Shown: positions 16,601-26,907, numbered from the stretch's first letter. The stretch: 64,000 nt of DNA from Vibrio algarum (GCF_028204155.1 NZ_JAQLOI010000001.1:2356001-2420000); one strand, 5' to 3'. Notes: generated by a model not told the origin, from the sequence alone. Made by a program: numbers and translations.

Positions 16601-18427
16601 ATGCCAGTATTAAACGACATTTGTGCACGACTTATCCACGAGAATAGTTTTTCAATACATAAAGCTAAAGATCTTTCAAGTCAGCTTTGTCATGCTTGGT
16701 TCATTGCACAATCACCGCGACACACTGAATTCAATCAGTCAGCAGCGCTTTTAGAACAAAACAGCAATCACCCTGTTATGTTATTTATAAAAAGCTGCCT
16801 ACCTAAAATTGAGCAAGAATTAACCGGCATGGTGATACCTGAAAGTAGTCACCCATTTTGGGCAATGTTTAGCCCTGAGGCCATCGATTGCGAGCAGAAC
16901 ACCGCAGCCGTACGAGAAATTATTCAGACGACCCGTACCATCAGCCATATCCATAAGCCTCACAATCTTCTATCTGATGTAGCCGAAGAGTTGCTCTTAA
17001 CAAGTAATATATTGCTCACTATTCCTCTTAAAAACGATGATATCGAACGTGTCGATTTAGATGAGCCGTTTAAGCAAACTATTCGCACCGCTCAAAACGA
17101 ACCGCAAAAATATTGGTACGACCATCCAATTCCTATCGGTATTCCTGCTAAAGAGAACGAACTCTTATATGGCTTAAGCCACCTTGACCGCTCTTTGTCC
17201 ATCGAAATCGAACGCGGAAACATGGCTAAAAATCAAAAATTAACCGTAGTTCTTTCCTGCTCTGTCACACACCCTTCTTTAGCGACCATCGCCAAAAAAT
17301 ATGTCGAGTATGAGATTCGGACTCACCTAAGATTGAGGCATATTCAAGTGGCATTATTTAGCGAACACGAATGTCACGCCGTCATCGCGGCTACTTTTCC
17401 AAAGGCTTCTTCTAACCTAAAACAAGTATTTGGTGTTAATGGCGCATATGGACGGCACTACACTTTCTTAAAAGCCATTGCACCACTTTGGCAAAAAACG
17501 TTAAACCCGAAACTCAAAGCCAACTTCAAGATAGATTTAGATCAGGTTTTTGATCAATCCATGTTAATCCAAGAAACTAAAAAGTCAGCCTTCGAGCTCA
17601 TCGTTCAATCAAATTGGGGAGCAGATGCTGTAGACAATAAAGGTAATGGTGTGCACTTAGGCATGTTAGCTGGTGGATTAGTCAATGAAACCGATGCACA
17701 TCAAGGTTTGTTTACCCCTGATGTGAATCCGCCTAACGGGCACGATTACGACATATTCGAACAGCTTTTCTGTACTCGATGGCCACAAGCAATCTCAACG
17801 CAAGAAGAGATCTTAAGTAAGCGCAACGACATTCAGAGAGTGCACGTAACAGGTGGTACGAATGGCATTACAATTGATGCTCTTTACCAATACAGACCTT
17901 TTACTCCCACTTTTATCCATAGAGCAGAAGACCAAGCTTTTATATTATCGGCCTTGGCAAATCCCGTAAATGACCAGTACTTAGTCTACAGCCATCGACC
18001 GGGGCTTATCATGAGGCATGACAAAGAAGCGTTTGCGGCTCGAGCAATGCAAGCCGCAGAGGCGGGGAAGGTATTAGGTGATATCGAACGAGTTTTATTT
18101 TTTAGTTATTATGCTAAACATCATCCGATTGATTTACCGACGCTCAAGCAGTCACTGTATCCCTTTTCTGGCACCTTTATTTCACAAACCCCTATAACGC
18201 TAGCGCTTATTCGATTTCTTCTTGAAGGCAGTACTAAATGTTCAGAATATCTTGATAGTGGCGCATTAAGGCTCACTCAATGTTTAGATTATTGTGAAAA
18301 TTCATTATCATCAACGCTGGAAGCCAACTTAAAGGGATGGAACGAGTATTACGATAACTTAATAGAATCGAAAATACCCATCGATGCACACCGTGTACTT
18401 TCTAATTGTTTATTAAATCTAGAGTAA
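16601..18427 (+). CDS. Uncharacterised 608-residue protein of the glucoside operon
   Basis: I do not recognise this family. No signal peptide or membrane helix is visible, so it is probably cytoplasmic. A GT-A-like reading is possible: the segment FKIDLDQVFDQ could be a DxD metal/nucleotide-sugar site. FIHRAEDQAFILSAL resembles the ED motif of some glycosyltransferases, and RHDKEAF supplies a possible metal-binding His. Gly/Asn-rich loops (GNGVHLGMLAGGLVNE) lie between them. The first ~190 residues look helical and unrelated. An AGGA ribosome site precedes the ATG. It is 3 nt from lacI and in the phosphorylase/ABC operon, so a role in making or remodelling the glucoside is likely but unproven. 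Confidence 0.8.
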   Translation: MPVLNDICARLIHENSFSIHKAKDLSSQLCHAWFIAQSPRHTEFNQSAALLEQNSNHPVMLFIKSCLPKIEQELTGMVIPESSHPFWAMFSPEAIDCEQNTAAVREIIQTTRTISHIHKPHNLLSDVAEELLLTSNILLTIPLKNDDIERVDLDEPFKQTIRTAQNEPQKYWYDHPIPIGIPAKENELLYGLSHLDRSLSIEIERGNMAKNQKLTVVLSCSVTHPSLATIAKKYVEYEIRTHLRLRHIQVALFSEHECHAVIAATFPKASSNLKQVFGVNGAYGRHYTFLKAIAPLWQKTLNPKLKANFKIDLDQVFDQSMLIQETKKSAFELIVQSNWGADAVDNKGNGVHLGMLAGGLVNETDAHQGLFTPDVNPPNGHDYDIFEQLFCTRWPQAISTQEEILSKRNDIQRVHVTGGTNGITIDALYQYRPFTPTFIHRAEDQAFILSALANPVNDQYLVYSHRPGLIMRHDKEAFAARAMQAAEAGKVLGDIERVLFFSYYAKHHPIDLPTLKQSLYPFSGTFISQTPITLALIRFLLEGSTKCSEYLDSGALRLTQCLDYCENSLSSTLEANLKGWNEYYDNLIESKIPIDAHRVLSNCLLNLE

Positions 18428-18430
18428 TTT

Positions 18431-19450
18431 ATGTCTATCAAGAAACTTGCTGAACATCTAGGAATTTCCAAATCTACCGTATCTAGAGCGTTAAATGGAT
18501 ACTCTGATGTTAGTGCAGACACCCGTGAAAAAGTACTACGTGCCGCTCAAGAGATTGGCTACAAAGCGAATCCAACCGCGAAAAGATTAGCCTCAGGAAA
18601 ATCACGCAACGTTGGTATTATTTTACCGGCGAGTTCTCGTATGTTTGTATCCCCTGCTTTCTCCAAAGTGCTTGCTGGTGCTTCTGCATTCTTGGCAAAG
18701 CATGACTATCAATTAATTGTAACTACAATTTCGGATTGGCAAGACGAACAACAGGTCTACCTCGATTTTATCACCAGCGGATTGGTTGATGGCCTATTTA
18801 TCGTTCGTACACGAAAAAATGACGAACGAATTACCATGATACAAAAACATCAATTTCCCTATGTTTGCCACGGGTTTGATGTTGGTTTTCCCAACGACAG
18901 CTTTGTAGATGTAGATAACCGACATGCTTTTTACGAACTAACCAAACGTCAAATAGCGCTTGGCCATACTCGTATTGCCTTTCTTGATGCACCTATTGAG
19001 CTAACTTTATCTCAGGCTCGTCAACAGGGTTATTTGCAGGCAATGGAAGAAGCAAACCTGCCCATCGATAATCGCTGGCTTTTAAACGGTGATCTTAACG
19101 AAGATGCCGCAATGAAAATGACCAAAGAAGTGATGTCTTTAGCCAAGCACCCGACTTCTATTCTCTGCGCTGACGACACGATGGCTTTAGGTACGATAGC
19201 CGCATGTGAAGAACTGGGCTACCGACCAGGCAAAAATGTGGCCATCGCTGGGTATGGTGATTACGAGTATAGCCGATATGCTAAACCATCCATTACCACA
19301 CTAAAATACGACACTCACGGTGTGGGTGAGGCGATGGCAAAACTAATGCTAAACAAACTAGAAAAACAAGTATACGAAGTTCAAAATTGGTACTTGGCCG
19401 AGATTGTTGCTCGCCAGTCGGATGCTAAAATAAGTGTTAGTTCAGCGTAA
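18431..19450 (+). CDS. LacI-family transcriptional regulator of the glucoside operon
   Basis: This 339-residue regulator has an N-terminal LacI helix-turn-helix with hinge (SIKKLAEHLGISKSTVSRAL, ~2-22, then RLASGKSRNVGIILP). A periplasmic-binding-protein-like effector domain follows (~60-330), with the DDTMALGTIAACEELGYRPG segment. It closes the operon. The two CAAAACCGGTTTTG palindromes at 10181 and 10324 have the LacI-family CG centre and are its expected operators. The effector is probably the imported glucoside or a product of its phosphorolysis. Confidence 0.93.
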   Translation: MSIKKLAEHLGISKSTVSRALNGYSDVSADTREKVLRAAQEIGYKANPTAKRLASGKSRNVGIILPASSRMFVSPAFSKVLAGASAFLAKHDYQLIVTTISDWQDEQQVYLDFITSGLVDGLFIVRTRKNDERITMIQKHQFPYVCHGFDVGFPNDSFVDVDNRHAFYELTKRQIALGHTRIAFLDAPIELTLSQARQQGYLQAMEEANLPIDNRWLLNGDLNEDAAMKMTKEVMSLAKHPTSILCADDTMALGTIAACEELGYRPGKNVAIAGYGDYEYSRYAKPSITTLKYDTHGVGEAMAKLMLNKLEKQVYEVQNWYLAEIVARQSDAKISVSSA

Positions 19451-19805
19451 TTAACGACAAGGTTAAGTTGACCATAAGTGCAAATATTTATTTTCCGTAT
19501 GCAAATACGGCTAAGGTAGATGTTTAAAATGCATGATGGATTTTTTTATAATGTGATCTAACTTGTAGACGAATACAATAGAATTTACTCTTTTTATCCC
19601 CACCCTCTTTTTAAAAGCACAACGTATTAAAAAATATGCGTCTTACAACATAAAAACTTACACTTCATCATTCAAGCAGGCTACTAATGCTTGCTACAAC
19701 CCACAATTAGTGTTTTCATATGGCTCGTTCATTCGCACACCGAATCTATTGTTAGCAAGGATATGCTCAGGCAAGGTTCTTCATCGACTGCTTTAGGAGC
19801 TATAA
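19451..19805. other. Non-coding gap between lacI and the LysR gene
   Basis: This AT-rich stretch holds no convincing ORF. A small hairpin CCGTAT-GCAA-ATACGG (19495-19510) may end the lacI transcript. A TTAGGAG ribosome site precedes the LysR gene. No further structure was seen. Confidence 0.5.
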
Positions 19806-20723
19806 ATGAATAATATTGAAACTAAATGGCTGCGTGATTTTATTATGCTTGCTGAATTGGGTAGTTTCTCTCAAGCTGCGTCAGCAAGAAACATTACTCA
19901 ACCTGCATTTAGCCGTCGTATCAAGTCTTTGGAATCAGAGCTAAGCCTTCTTCTAATTGATAGAACGAAAACACCGATTGAGCTAACAACCTCGGGTAAG
20001 CAATTCAAAACGACTGCTGAGTCGATTCTTTTTCAGTTAGATGAAGAAATCGATCGTCTAACTGGCAGCTCTGTACAGGGGCGACATACCGTTAGATTAA
20101 GTGCTGCACACTCCATTGCAATCGGTATCCTACCTCAGATACACGAAGGTATATTTAATCCAAAACTAAATACTAACTTGTCTATCGTTGCTAACGAAGT
20201 CGATTCTTCAATCGAACGTCTCATTGACGGTAAAAGTGATTTTCTGTTTTCCTTTTACGATGACAGGCTGCAAGTGGCACCGTACCGGTCTATCTACTTA
20301 GGCCGTAGCTTTCTGTATTGTGTATCGGGTGTGGATGAACAAGGTAATGCCTTATTTGACCTCGACCGTGATTCAGACATACCAAGCTTAGATTACACCC
20401 CAGATAGCTATATGGGTAGAGCATTGAAAAGAGCCCATAGTTCACTTACGCATAACACTATTTCTACCTCATCAATGAGCGACTTGAACAAAGAATTTGT
20501 CATACAGGGCAAAGGTATAAGCTGGCTTCCGGACTACACAATTAGGAACGAATTAAAGTCTGGCAAACTTGTTATTCTCAGCGAAAAGCAACCCGTACCT
20601 CTGGATCTTTATGTCTATCGATACGTTTCAAAACTTCACCCATCTTGTGAAGCTATATGGAATCAACTGATAAAAATCAGCCCAATAAAAGAGTTGCACA
20701 CTTTAGACACTAAATTGATATAG
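19806..20723 (+). CDS. LysR-family transcriptional regulator
   Basis: This 305-residue protein has the LysR winged helix at ~5-65 (WLRDFIMLAELGSFSQAASARNITQPAFSRRIKSLE, here given only as a landmark across residues 9-44). An effector-binding domain follows from ~90. It is transcribed toward dcuA and aspA and separated from them by 404 nt, so it may regulate C4-dicarboxylate use. That link rests on position only. It has a strong ribosome site (TTAGGAGCTATAA before ATG). Confidence 0.88.
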   Translation: MNNIETKWLRDFIMLAELGSFSQAASARNITQPAFSRRIKSLESELSLLLIDRTKTPIELTTSGKQFKTTAESILFQLDEEIDRLTGSSVQGRHTVRLSAAHSIAIGILPQIHEGIFNPKLNTNLSIVANEVDSSIERLIDGKSDFLFSFYDDRLQVAPYRSIYLGRSFLYCVSGVDEQGNALFDLDRDSDIPSLDYTPDSYMGRALKRAHSSLTHNTISTSSMSDLNKEFVIQGKGISWLPDYTIRNELKSGKLVILSEKQPVPLDLYVYRYVSKLHPSCEAIWNQLIKISPIKELHTLDTKLI

Positions 20724-21127
20724 CGGCATTACCACAACTCTTTTTTGCTCTGGATCAATTATTGACAGTGGACCTACACTATACATGGACTTTATAAAGA
20801 GAATTGCATCACATTTAGAGTCGGTTAGTTGATGCTATTTTATTATACGAGAGCCAAATGAAACATTTCTCAAATTGACTTTCTATCAGTATGCTACTTA
20901 TCAATTGCTAGATCTTTAACACTCATAAATTAAATACTAATTGGTATTTAGAATCATAAATTTTTATAAAGCAATAATTACCATTGCTTCAGCGAAGCTA
21001 TATCTTAATAAAATTTAATTACAATTAAATAACGAAAAAAGAAAATGATAACTCAGGTCTGGCTGCGCTTAAATAAAATCCTTTTAATATACATTTTAAA
21101 TTTAACTTTTACATCAAGGAAAATAAC
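20724..21127. other. Non-coding region upstream of dcuA
   Basis: 404 AT-rich nucleotides without a convincing ORF. They should hold the dcuA promoter; an AAGGA ribosome site lies just before the dcuA ATG at 21128. I looked for FNR (TTGAT-N4-ATCAA) and CRP sites and found only poor matches. Confidence 0.45.
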
Positions 21128-22429
21128 ATGATAGTTGTCGAATTATTAGTTGTCCTGCTTTTTATATTCTTGGGAGCAAGAATAGGCGGAATAGGTATCG
21201 GTTTTGCTGGTGGTGCTGGTGTTATCGCATTAACCATGTTTTTAGGAGTGGATGCCGGGAACATTCCTGTTGACGTTATTCTTATCATCATGTCAGTCAT
21301 CACCGCTATAGCCGCGATGCAAGTTGCCGGCGGTATGGATTGGCTGGTTGATCTTGCGGAACAGTTTCTTCGAAAAAATCCAAAACGTATCACCTTTTAC
21401 GCCCCTATCGTAACTTATTTTATGACGTTACTTGCCGGTACAGGTCACACCGCATTTTCTACACTACCTGTGATTGCTGAAGTCGCCAAAGAACAGGGTA
21501 TACGCCCATCTAGACCATTATCAATTGCCGTTGTTGCTTCTCAAATCGCCATCACCGCATCTCCAATTTCAGCAGCTGTTGTGTTCTTTTCTGGTATTTT
21601 AGAGCCTCTCGGTGTTGATTATTTAACGCTACTTGCGATTTGTATTCCGACAACGTTTGTTGCTTGCATGGTTGGTGCTTTCGTCGCAAACATGATGGGT
21701 GGCGAGCTAAAAGATGATCCAGTCTATCAAGAGCGACTAGCAAAAGGCCTTATTAAAATTCAAGGTGCTACCCAACGCGATATTCTGCCTTCAGCCAAAA
21801 CGTCTGTGTATATCTTCTTTGTGGCAATTGTCGCTGTTGTCTCTTACGCGACCATGATTAGTGGCACAGTCGGTCTGATTGAAAATCCGACTATTGGTCG
21901 TAATCATGCAATCATGGCTATCATGTTAACCGCTGCAACAGGCATCGTTATGATGACTAAAATTGACGCCTCAAAAATTGCAAATGCAGCGACATTTAAA
22001 TCTGGTATGAGTGCATGCGTTTGTGTACTTGGTGTGGCATGGCTAGGTGACACTTTTGTTTCTAGCCATATCAGCGAAATCAAAGAGTTCTCAGCACAAA
22101 TCCTTGAACAATACCCATGGATGCTTGCAATTACTTTATTCTTCGCATCTATGCTGCTGTATTCTCAAGGCGCAACAACAACAGCTCTTATGCCCGCTGC
22201 TCTAGCAATCGGAGTCGCTCCTTTAACCGCCGTCGCCTCTTTCGCGGCGGTAAGTGCCCTATTTGTACTACCCACTTACCCTACATTGTTAGCCGCAGTA
22301 GAGATGGATGATACCGGTTCAACACGTATTGGCCGCTATGTATTTAACCACCCATTCTTTATCCCTGGTGTTGTTACTATTTCGACTTCTGTCGCGTTAG
22401 GTTTTGCGTTCGGTGGAGTCTTTATTTAA
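21128..22429 (+). CDS. dcuA: Anaerobic C4-dicarboxylate transporter DcuA
   Basis: This 433-residue inner-membrane antiporter exchanges fumarate, aspartate or malate for succinate. It matches DcuA over its length: GARIGGIGIGFAGGAGV at the N-terminus, EVAKEQGIRPSRPLS, IAITASPISAAVVFFSG, and the C-terminal FVLPTYPTLLAAVEMDDTGS and FNHPFFIPG segments. It lies upstream of aspA, the enzyme that turns imported aspartate into fumarate; E. coli has the reverse order. DcuB is a close paralogue, but the sequence is nearer DcuA. Confidence 0.93.
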   Translation: MIVVELLVVLLFIFLGARIGGIGIGFAGGAGVIALTMFLGVDAGNIPVDVILIIMSVITAIAAMQVAGGMDWLVDLAEQFLRKNPKRITFYAPIVTYFMTLLAGTGHTAFSTLPVIAEVAKEQGIRPSRPLSIAVVASQIAITASPISAAVVFFSGILEPLGVDYLTLLAICIPTTFVACMVGAFVANMMGGELKDDPVYQERLAKGLIKIQGATQRDILPSAKTSVYIFFVAIVAVVSYATMISGTVGLIENPTIGRNHAIMAIMLTAATGIVMMTKIDASKIANAATFKSGMSACVCVLGVAWLGDTFVSSHISEIKEFSAQILEQYPWMLAITLFFASMLLYSQGATTTALMPAALAIGVAPLTAVASFAAVSALFVLPTYPTLLAAVEMDDTGSTRIGRYVFNHPFFIPGVVTISTSVALGFAFGGVFI

Positions 22430-22482
22430 TTCTTAACGTCGCCTGTAAAAAGTTGTCTAAAACTTGGTGTCAAACGGTTCAC

Positions 22483-22502
22483 AGCCCCCTCTATAGGGGG
22501 CT
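22483..22502 (+). terminator. GC-rich hairpin after dcuA
   Basis: AGCCCCCT (22483-22490) and AGGGGGCT (22495-22502) pair perfectly around a CTAT loop. No T-run follows, so it may attenuate rather than end transcription into aspA. A second inverted repeat, ATGCCAAAA/TTTTGGCAT (22589-22623), lies in the aspA leader. Confidence 0.6.
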
Positions 22503-22689
22503 CAATAACATGTATGAAGATATATTCATTATCCTACTCAGAACAAATTTGACGATAAATCTGTTATTCAAGCCTCATAAATTACGCTATGCCAAAACTG
22601 CATCTAAAATTACTTTTTGGCATTGTACTTAAAATCAATTTACCCGCATTATTCTTGCAACAATTAAATTATTATTAAAGGTAGCTTTC

Positions 22690-24120
22690 ATGGTAAACGT
22701 ATCAAATAAATTTCGCATTGAAGAAGACTTATTAGGTAAATTGGAAATACCTGCCGACGCTTATTATGGAATACATTCACTTCGTGCGAAAAATAACTTT
22801 CTCATTTCGTCCATGACCATATCTGATGTTCCGGAACTTGTAAGAGGTATGATTTTCACAAAGAAAGCTGCTGCTCAAGCAAATATAGAACTTGGCACTA
22901 TTCCTTCTGATATTGGGAAATATATTGTAGAAGCATGCAACCAAATTTTAAACACTGGTAAATGCATGGATCAATTTATCTCTGATGTTTATCAGGGTGG
23001 CGCAGGTACCTCAGTCAACATGAATGCAAATGAAGTCATCGCTAACGTGGCGTTAGAAATCAAGGGCCATGAGAAAGGTGATTACCATATTATCAACCCT
23101 AATGATCACGTGAATAAAAGCCAATCAACCAATTGTGCTTACCCGACAGGTTTTCGAGTTGCTGTGTACAACAGCATTATGAAAATGATTTCCTCTGTAG
23201 AGCATTTAAAAGCATCATTTGATGCGAAAAGTGAAGAGCACAAAGACACGTTAAAAATGGGACGTACTCAGCTTCAAGATGCAGTGCCAATGACCGTGGG
23301 GCAAGAATTTAGAGCGTATAGTATTCTTCTTAAAGAAGAGATAAAAAACCTCAAATATGCCGCAAATCTTCTTTTAGAAGTAAACTTAGGTGCAACGGCT
23401 ATCGGTACAGGTCTTAACGCACCGAAGGGCTACCAAAACCTGGCTGTCGATTTTCTTGCGAAAGCCACTGGGCTAGCATGCGTGCCATCAGAAGACTTGA
23501 TTGAAGCAACGTCTGACTGTGGCGCTTATGTCACTGTTCATGGAGCATTTAAGCGGCTGGCGGTTAAGTTATCAAAGGTTTGCAACGACCTTCGGCTATT
23601 ATCTTCTGGCCCACGCTCCGGTATTAACGAAATCAATCTACCTGAAATGCAAGCCGGTTCTTCTATTATGCCGGCTAAAGTGAACCCGGTAATTCCAGAA
23701 GTCGTTAATCAGGTTTGCTTTAAAGTCATTGGCAATGATACTACGGTTACTTTTGCGGCAGAAGCTGGACAATTACAATTAAACGTAATGGAGCCTGTGA
23801 TTGGTCAAGCTATTTTTGAGTCTATTGATTTACTCAGTAATGCTTGTGTAAATTTAGCCGACAAATGCATCAATGGCATCACAGTAAATAAAACCGTTTG
23901 TGAAGATTATGTATTTAACTCTATCGGAATCGTCACTTACTTAAATCCATTCATAGGTCATCATGAGGGCGATATTGTCGGCAGGATATGTGCTGAAACA
24001 GGTAAGAGCGTAAAACAGGTTGTTCTTGAAAGAGGACTGTTGAACGAAAATAATATTGATGAAATTTTCTCCACTAGAAACTTAATGAATCCTGAATATA
24101 AAGCGAAACTGTTTAGCTGA
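22690..24120 (+). CDS. aspA: Aspartate ammonia-lyase AspA
   Basis: This 476-residue tetrameric cytoplasmic enzyme converts L-aspartate to fumarate and ammonia. The superfamily signature loop GSSIMPAKVNP is present at ~320, with TS..MN.NEVIAN and GRTQLQDAVP upstream. Length equals that of E. coli AspA (478). With DcuA it forms an aspartate-to-fumarate module. A terminator follows at 24132. Confidence 0.95.
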   Translation: MVNVSNKFRIEEDLLGKLEIPADAYYGIHSLRAKNNFLISSMTISDVPELVRGMIFTKKAAAQANIELGTIPSDIGKYIVEACNQILNTGKCMDQFISDVYQGGAGTSVNMNANEVIANVALEIKGHEKGDYHIINPNDHVNKSQSTNCAYPTGFRVAVYNSIMKMISSVEHLKASFDAKSEEHKDTLKMGRTQLQDAVPMTVGQEFRAYSILLKEEIKNLKYAANLLLEVNLGATAIGTGLNAPKGYQNLAVDFLAKATGLACVPSEDLIEATSDCGAYVTVHGAFKRLAVKLSKVCNDLRLLSSGPRSGINEINLPEMQAGSSIMPAKVNPVIPEVVNQVCFKVIGNDTTVTFAAEAGQLQLNVMEPVIGQAIFESIDLLSNACVNLADKCINGITVNKTVCEDYVFNSIGIVTYLNPFIGHHEGDIVGRICAETGKSVKQVVLERGLLNENNIDEIFSTRNLMNPEYKAKLFS

Positions 24121-24131
24121 TAGTAAATACG

Positions 24132-24163
24132 GTTATCAATGGGCATCCTTGCCTATTGATAAC
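24132..24163 (+). terminator. Rho-independent terminator after aspA
   Basis: GTTATCAATGGGCA and TGCCTATTGATAAC form a 14-bp stem (one G-T pair) around a TCCT loop, followed by a T-rich tract ending in TTTTT. Confidence 0.8.
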
Positions 24164-24221
24164 TATTACTTTTTGCTCTGAAAAATAGTCTACTTAACAA
24201 ACTGGACAAACCTAGAGATTA

Positions 24222-24650
24222 CTATTTCCCCGGAACTATCGGATGAACTAAAATATCGACTAAACTGGTATTGATTAGTTGTCGAGATGTCGACACGATA
24301 TGACTCCAAAAATCGTGATGATGACCGCAGATTAACAGGTCGAAATCATACTGTTTAATGACGTCTGGAAGTTTATTACTGATGTTCCCAGTCCCAACTA
24401 ACGCAACCTGAATCGGCGCTTCCGAGCGCTCAATAAAACGCTTAAAGTAACGGCTGGTTTTATCAGGAACGTTAGAAGCCACTTCTGGTTTCGTAAGATC
24501 AAAAAATTCGGTGTAGATTTCACCATACGTGCTATCAATATAAATGAGTGAGACATCCGCATCGAATTTTTTAGCGTAAATGGCGGCTTTGTCTATAAGT
24601 GAGTCACTGTCTTCTGAAAGTTCTACTGCAACTAGGATATGTTTATACAT
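24222..24650 (-). CDS. Universal stress protein, UspA family
   Basis: A 142-residue single-domain Usp. It starts MYKHILVAVELSEDS, the usual first strand with Asp/Ser nucleotide contacts. The C-terminal CGHHHDFWSHIVSTSRQLI segment takes the place of the G-2x-G-9x-G-(S/T) ATP loop, with only one Gly clearly retained, so ATP binding is uncertain. It is convergent with aspA and divergent from cqsS. Its role is probably stress or growth-arrest survival. Confidence 0.88.
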   Translation of the reverse strand: MYKHILVAVELSEDSDSLIDKAAIYAKKFDADVSLIYIDSTYGEIYTEFFDLTKPEVASNVPDKTSRYFKRFIERSEAPIQVALVGTGNISNKLPDVIKQYDFDLLICGHHHDFWSHIVSTSRQLINTSLVDILVHPIVPGK

Positions 24651-24858
24651 AACGGTTACGCCTTATATTGTTATTACCAGACTCAGAATATCACCTCATA
24701 TCATTTGGTTTTGCTGACGCATTCGCATTTTTCAATTCGGTAATGAAAACAAGACTCCCGAACACCTTAAATAACATCAAACGAAATTGCATAACAAAAG
24801 TTCAGCCAGTAATATACCCGACAAGGGTATTACAATTGTGGTTAGGCATTGCACAACT

Positions 24859-26905
24859 ATGGAAGCATTACGTAAAGTATATCAATACGCGGAACCTAAC
24901 CTTACTTTAGTTGGCTGGTTAGCCGTCATCGGCTTCCCTGTATACTACGCAGTCTGGGCAAACATCTTCCCTCAACAGTACGAAAATCTACCCCTTCGTC
25001 TATTTTGCTCACTTCTCTACGTTGGCATTATCTTTAGGAATAATCTTAAATTAAGCTTAAGAAAAAATATGCACTTGTACTATCAAGTCGTTATTATCAT
25101 TTCATTGCCATTTTTCTTTTTCTATATGCTATTAATGAATGATTGGTCCCAAGTCTGGGTGATGTCATTTATGGCTGCCATATTTTTGCATATCCTGTTA
25201 GTACACATTACATGGCTGCTATTTATTCAAACCTTTATTGGCTTAATTTCCGCGACTGGTTTTGCATGGTTGAGCAAAGGATACACACTACAATTCACGA
25301 TAGATTGGATTCAGCTCTTACCTGTATTTTTATTTACCTATCTCTTCGGTAGTTTATGCTTCTATCGTTATCAGGTTGATTATGATTCAAAAGTATCTAT
25401 AGCTAAGTCTTTCGGAGCAGGTATCGCCCATGAAATGCGAAACCCCCTTAGTAGCCTTTGTACATCTATAGATGTTATTCAGACTATATTGCCAAATACA
25501 GATATGGATAACAAAGAGACTTACCAACTCAGCAAAAAAGAGATCCTTCGCCTACAGGAAGTCAGTAGTGATGCCCTGAAGGTTGTACTTTCAGGGAATG
25601 AGACTATTGATTTACTGCTCACCTCTATCGATGAGAACAGAGTTTCTCGTACAACATTTAAGAAACACGCCGCTCACAAGATAATAAAAAGTGCGATAGC
25701 AAGTTTCAGTTATAAGCACGACATAGATAGAACCGCGGTATCATTAGAGGTTCAAAACGAGTTCGAGTTTTTTGGTAGTGACACATTATTAAAGTATGTC
25801 TTATACAATCTGCTAAAAAATGCATTCCATCATCGCACCGGCAGTGACTTTACTGTCCATTTAACGCTTAAAGCGGAAGAACAAAAGAACACGATTGTTG
25901 TAACGGATACTGGATCGGGAATCGCACCAGAAATTCTTGAAAATATTTTCAAAGATTTCTATACCACGGGTAAATCGGGTAATTATGGTCTGGGCTTGCC
26001 TTTTTGTAAAAAAGTAATGCGTTCATTTGGTGGCGATATTAAGTGTCAATCTGAACTTGGTAAGTGGTCTACATTTACCTTAACGTTACCAAAAAAGAAT
26101 CAAATGTTGTCAGAAACATTAAGAGCGAACTCACCAAACTCAAATCTCTATTATTAGTGACCGAGCAACATTATTTAGCCTCTCAAATGACCAATGTTGG
26201 TCGTTTTATGGGGATTAACCTGAGTATCTTAAACGTTGACGCCACCCTAGAAAAAAAGAGTACGAATTCGAATTTGATTTGATTATCGTCGACATCGAAA
26301 GTATCGAGCTTAAGAATAACCAACTAGAAAAACTGGAATCTCTCTATTCTTTTTCTGAAGCTCAATTTGTATATTTATATCAAGACCGTCCTGTTGAATC
26401 TCATCATCACGCAGGTATGACGCCGATATGGGTTCAAACCGATACTTTGTTTATTCATCCGAAAGAGACCATTGAGCGTTTGTTCTTTGATGCTGCTTAT
26501 ATAGATACAACGTCACCCTCTACACCTCGTAAAGATACAATAAAACGCACGATTATGGTGGTAGACGATAACGAATCCTTACGAAAATTAACGTCGATAG
26601 TTTTGGAACAGCAAGGGCTTGAAGTCATTCAAAAGAGTAATGGACAACAAGCTGTTGACGCCCTCAAAAATGAAAATATCGACCTCATTCTTATGGATAT
26701 TGAAATGCCGATAATGGATGGAATCGAAGCATCTCTTCACATTCGCCAGTCTCAGACAAATTTTGCCAATGTACCGATTATCGCTCATACAGGTGATGAC
26801 TCTACTTCCATGCTTGAAAAGATAGAGTCATCTTGCATGTCTGATTATATTGTTAAACCAGCAAACAAGGTCCAATTGCTCAATAAAATAGCAGATTGGA
26901 TTTAA
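24859..26905 (+). pseudogene. cqsS: CAI-1 quorum-sensing hybrid sensor kinase CqsS, frame broken twice
   Basis: The N-terminus (KVYQYAEPNLTLVGW) and its cluster of six membrane helices match the Vibrio CAI-1 receptor. A histidine kinase follows (H191 in GAGIAHEMRNPLSS; ATP site VTDTGSGIAPEI and GNYGLGLPFCKK), then a receiver with D614 in LILMDIEMP. The frame is lost at 26091-26097 and again at 26252-26258. Both are A-AAA-AAG heptamers and both need a -1 shift or one extra A. Repaired, the protein is ~682 residues, matching CqsS (~686). As read, the kinase fragment ends at 26157 and the receiver is open from 26279. It is convergent with cqsA, as in V. cholerae. Start: ATG 24859, because it gives the conserved N-terminus; an in-frame ATG at 24787 is possible. 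Confidence 0.88.
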
Positions 26906-26907
26906 AT

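Noticed and set aside
20724..21127. FNR or CRP site upstream of dcuA
   Set aside because: Only poor matches with wrong spacing were found.
26064..26282. Separate 72-codon gene between the kinase and receiver parts of cqsS
   Set aside because: It is the middle part of cqsS in the shifted frame; its sequence continues the kinase and leads into the receiver.
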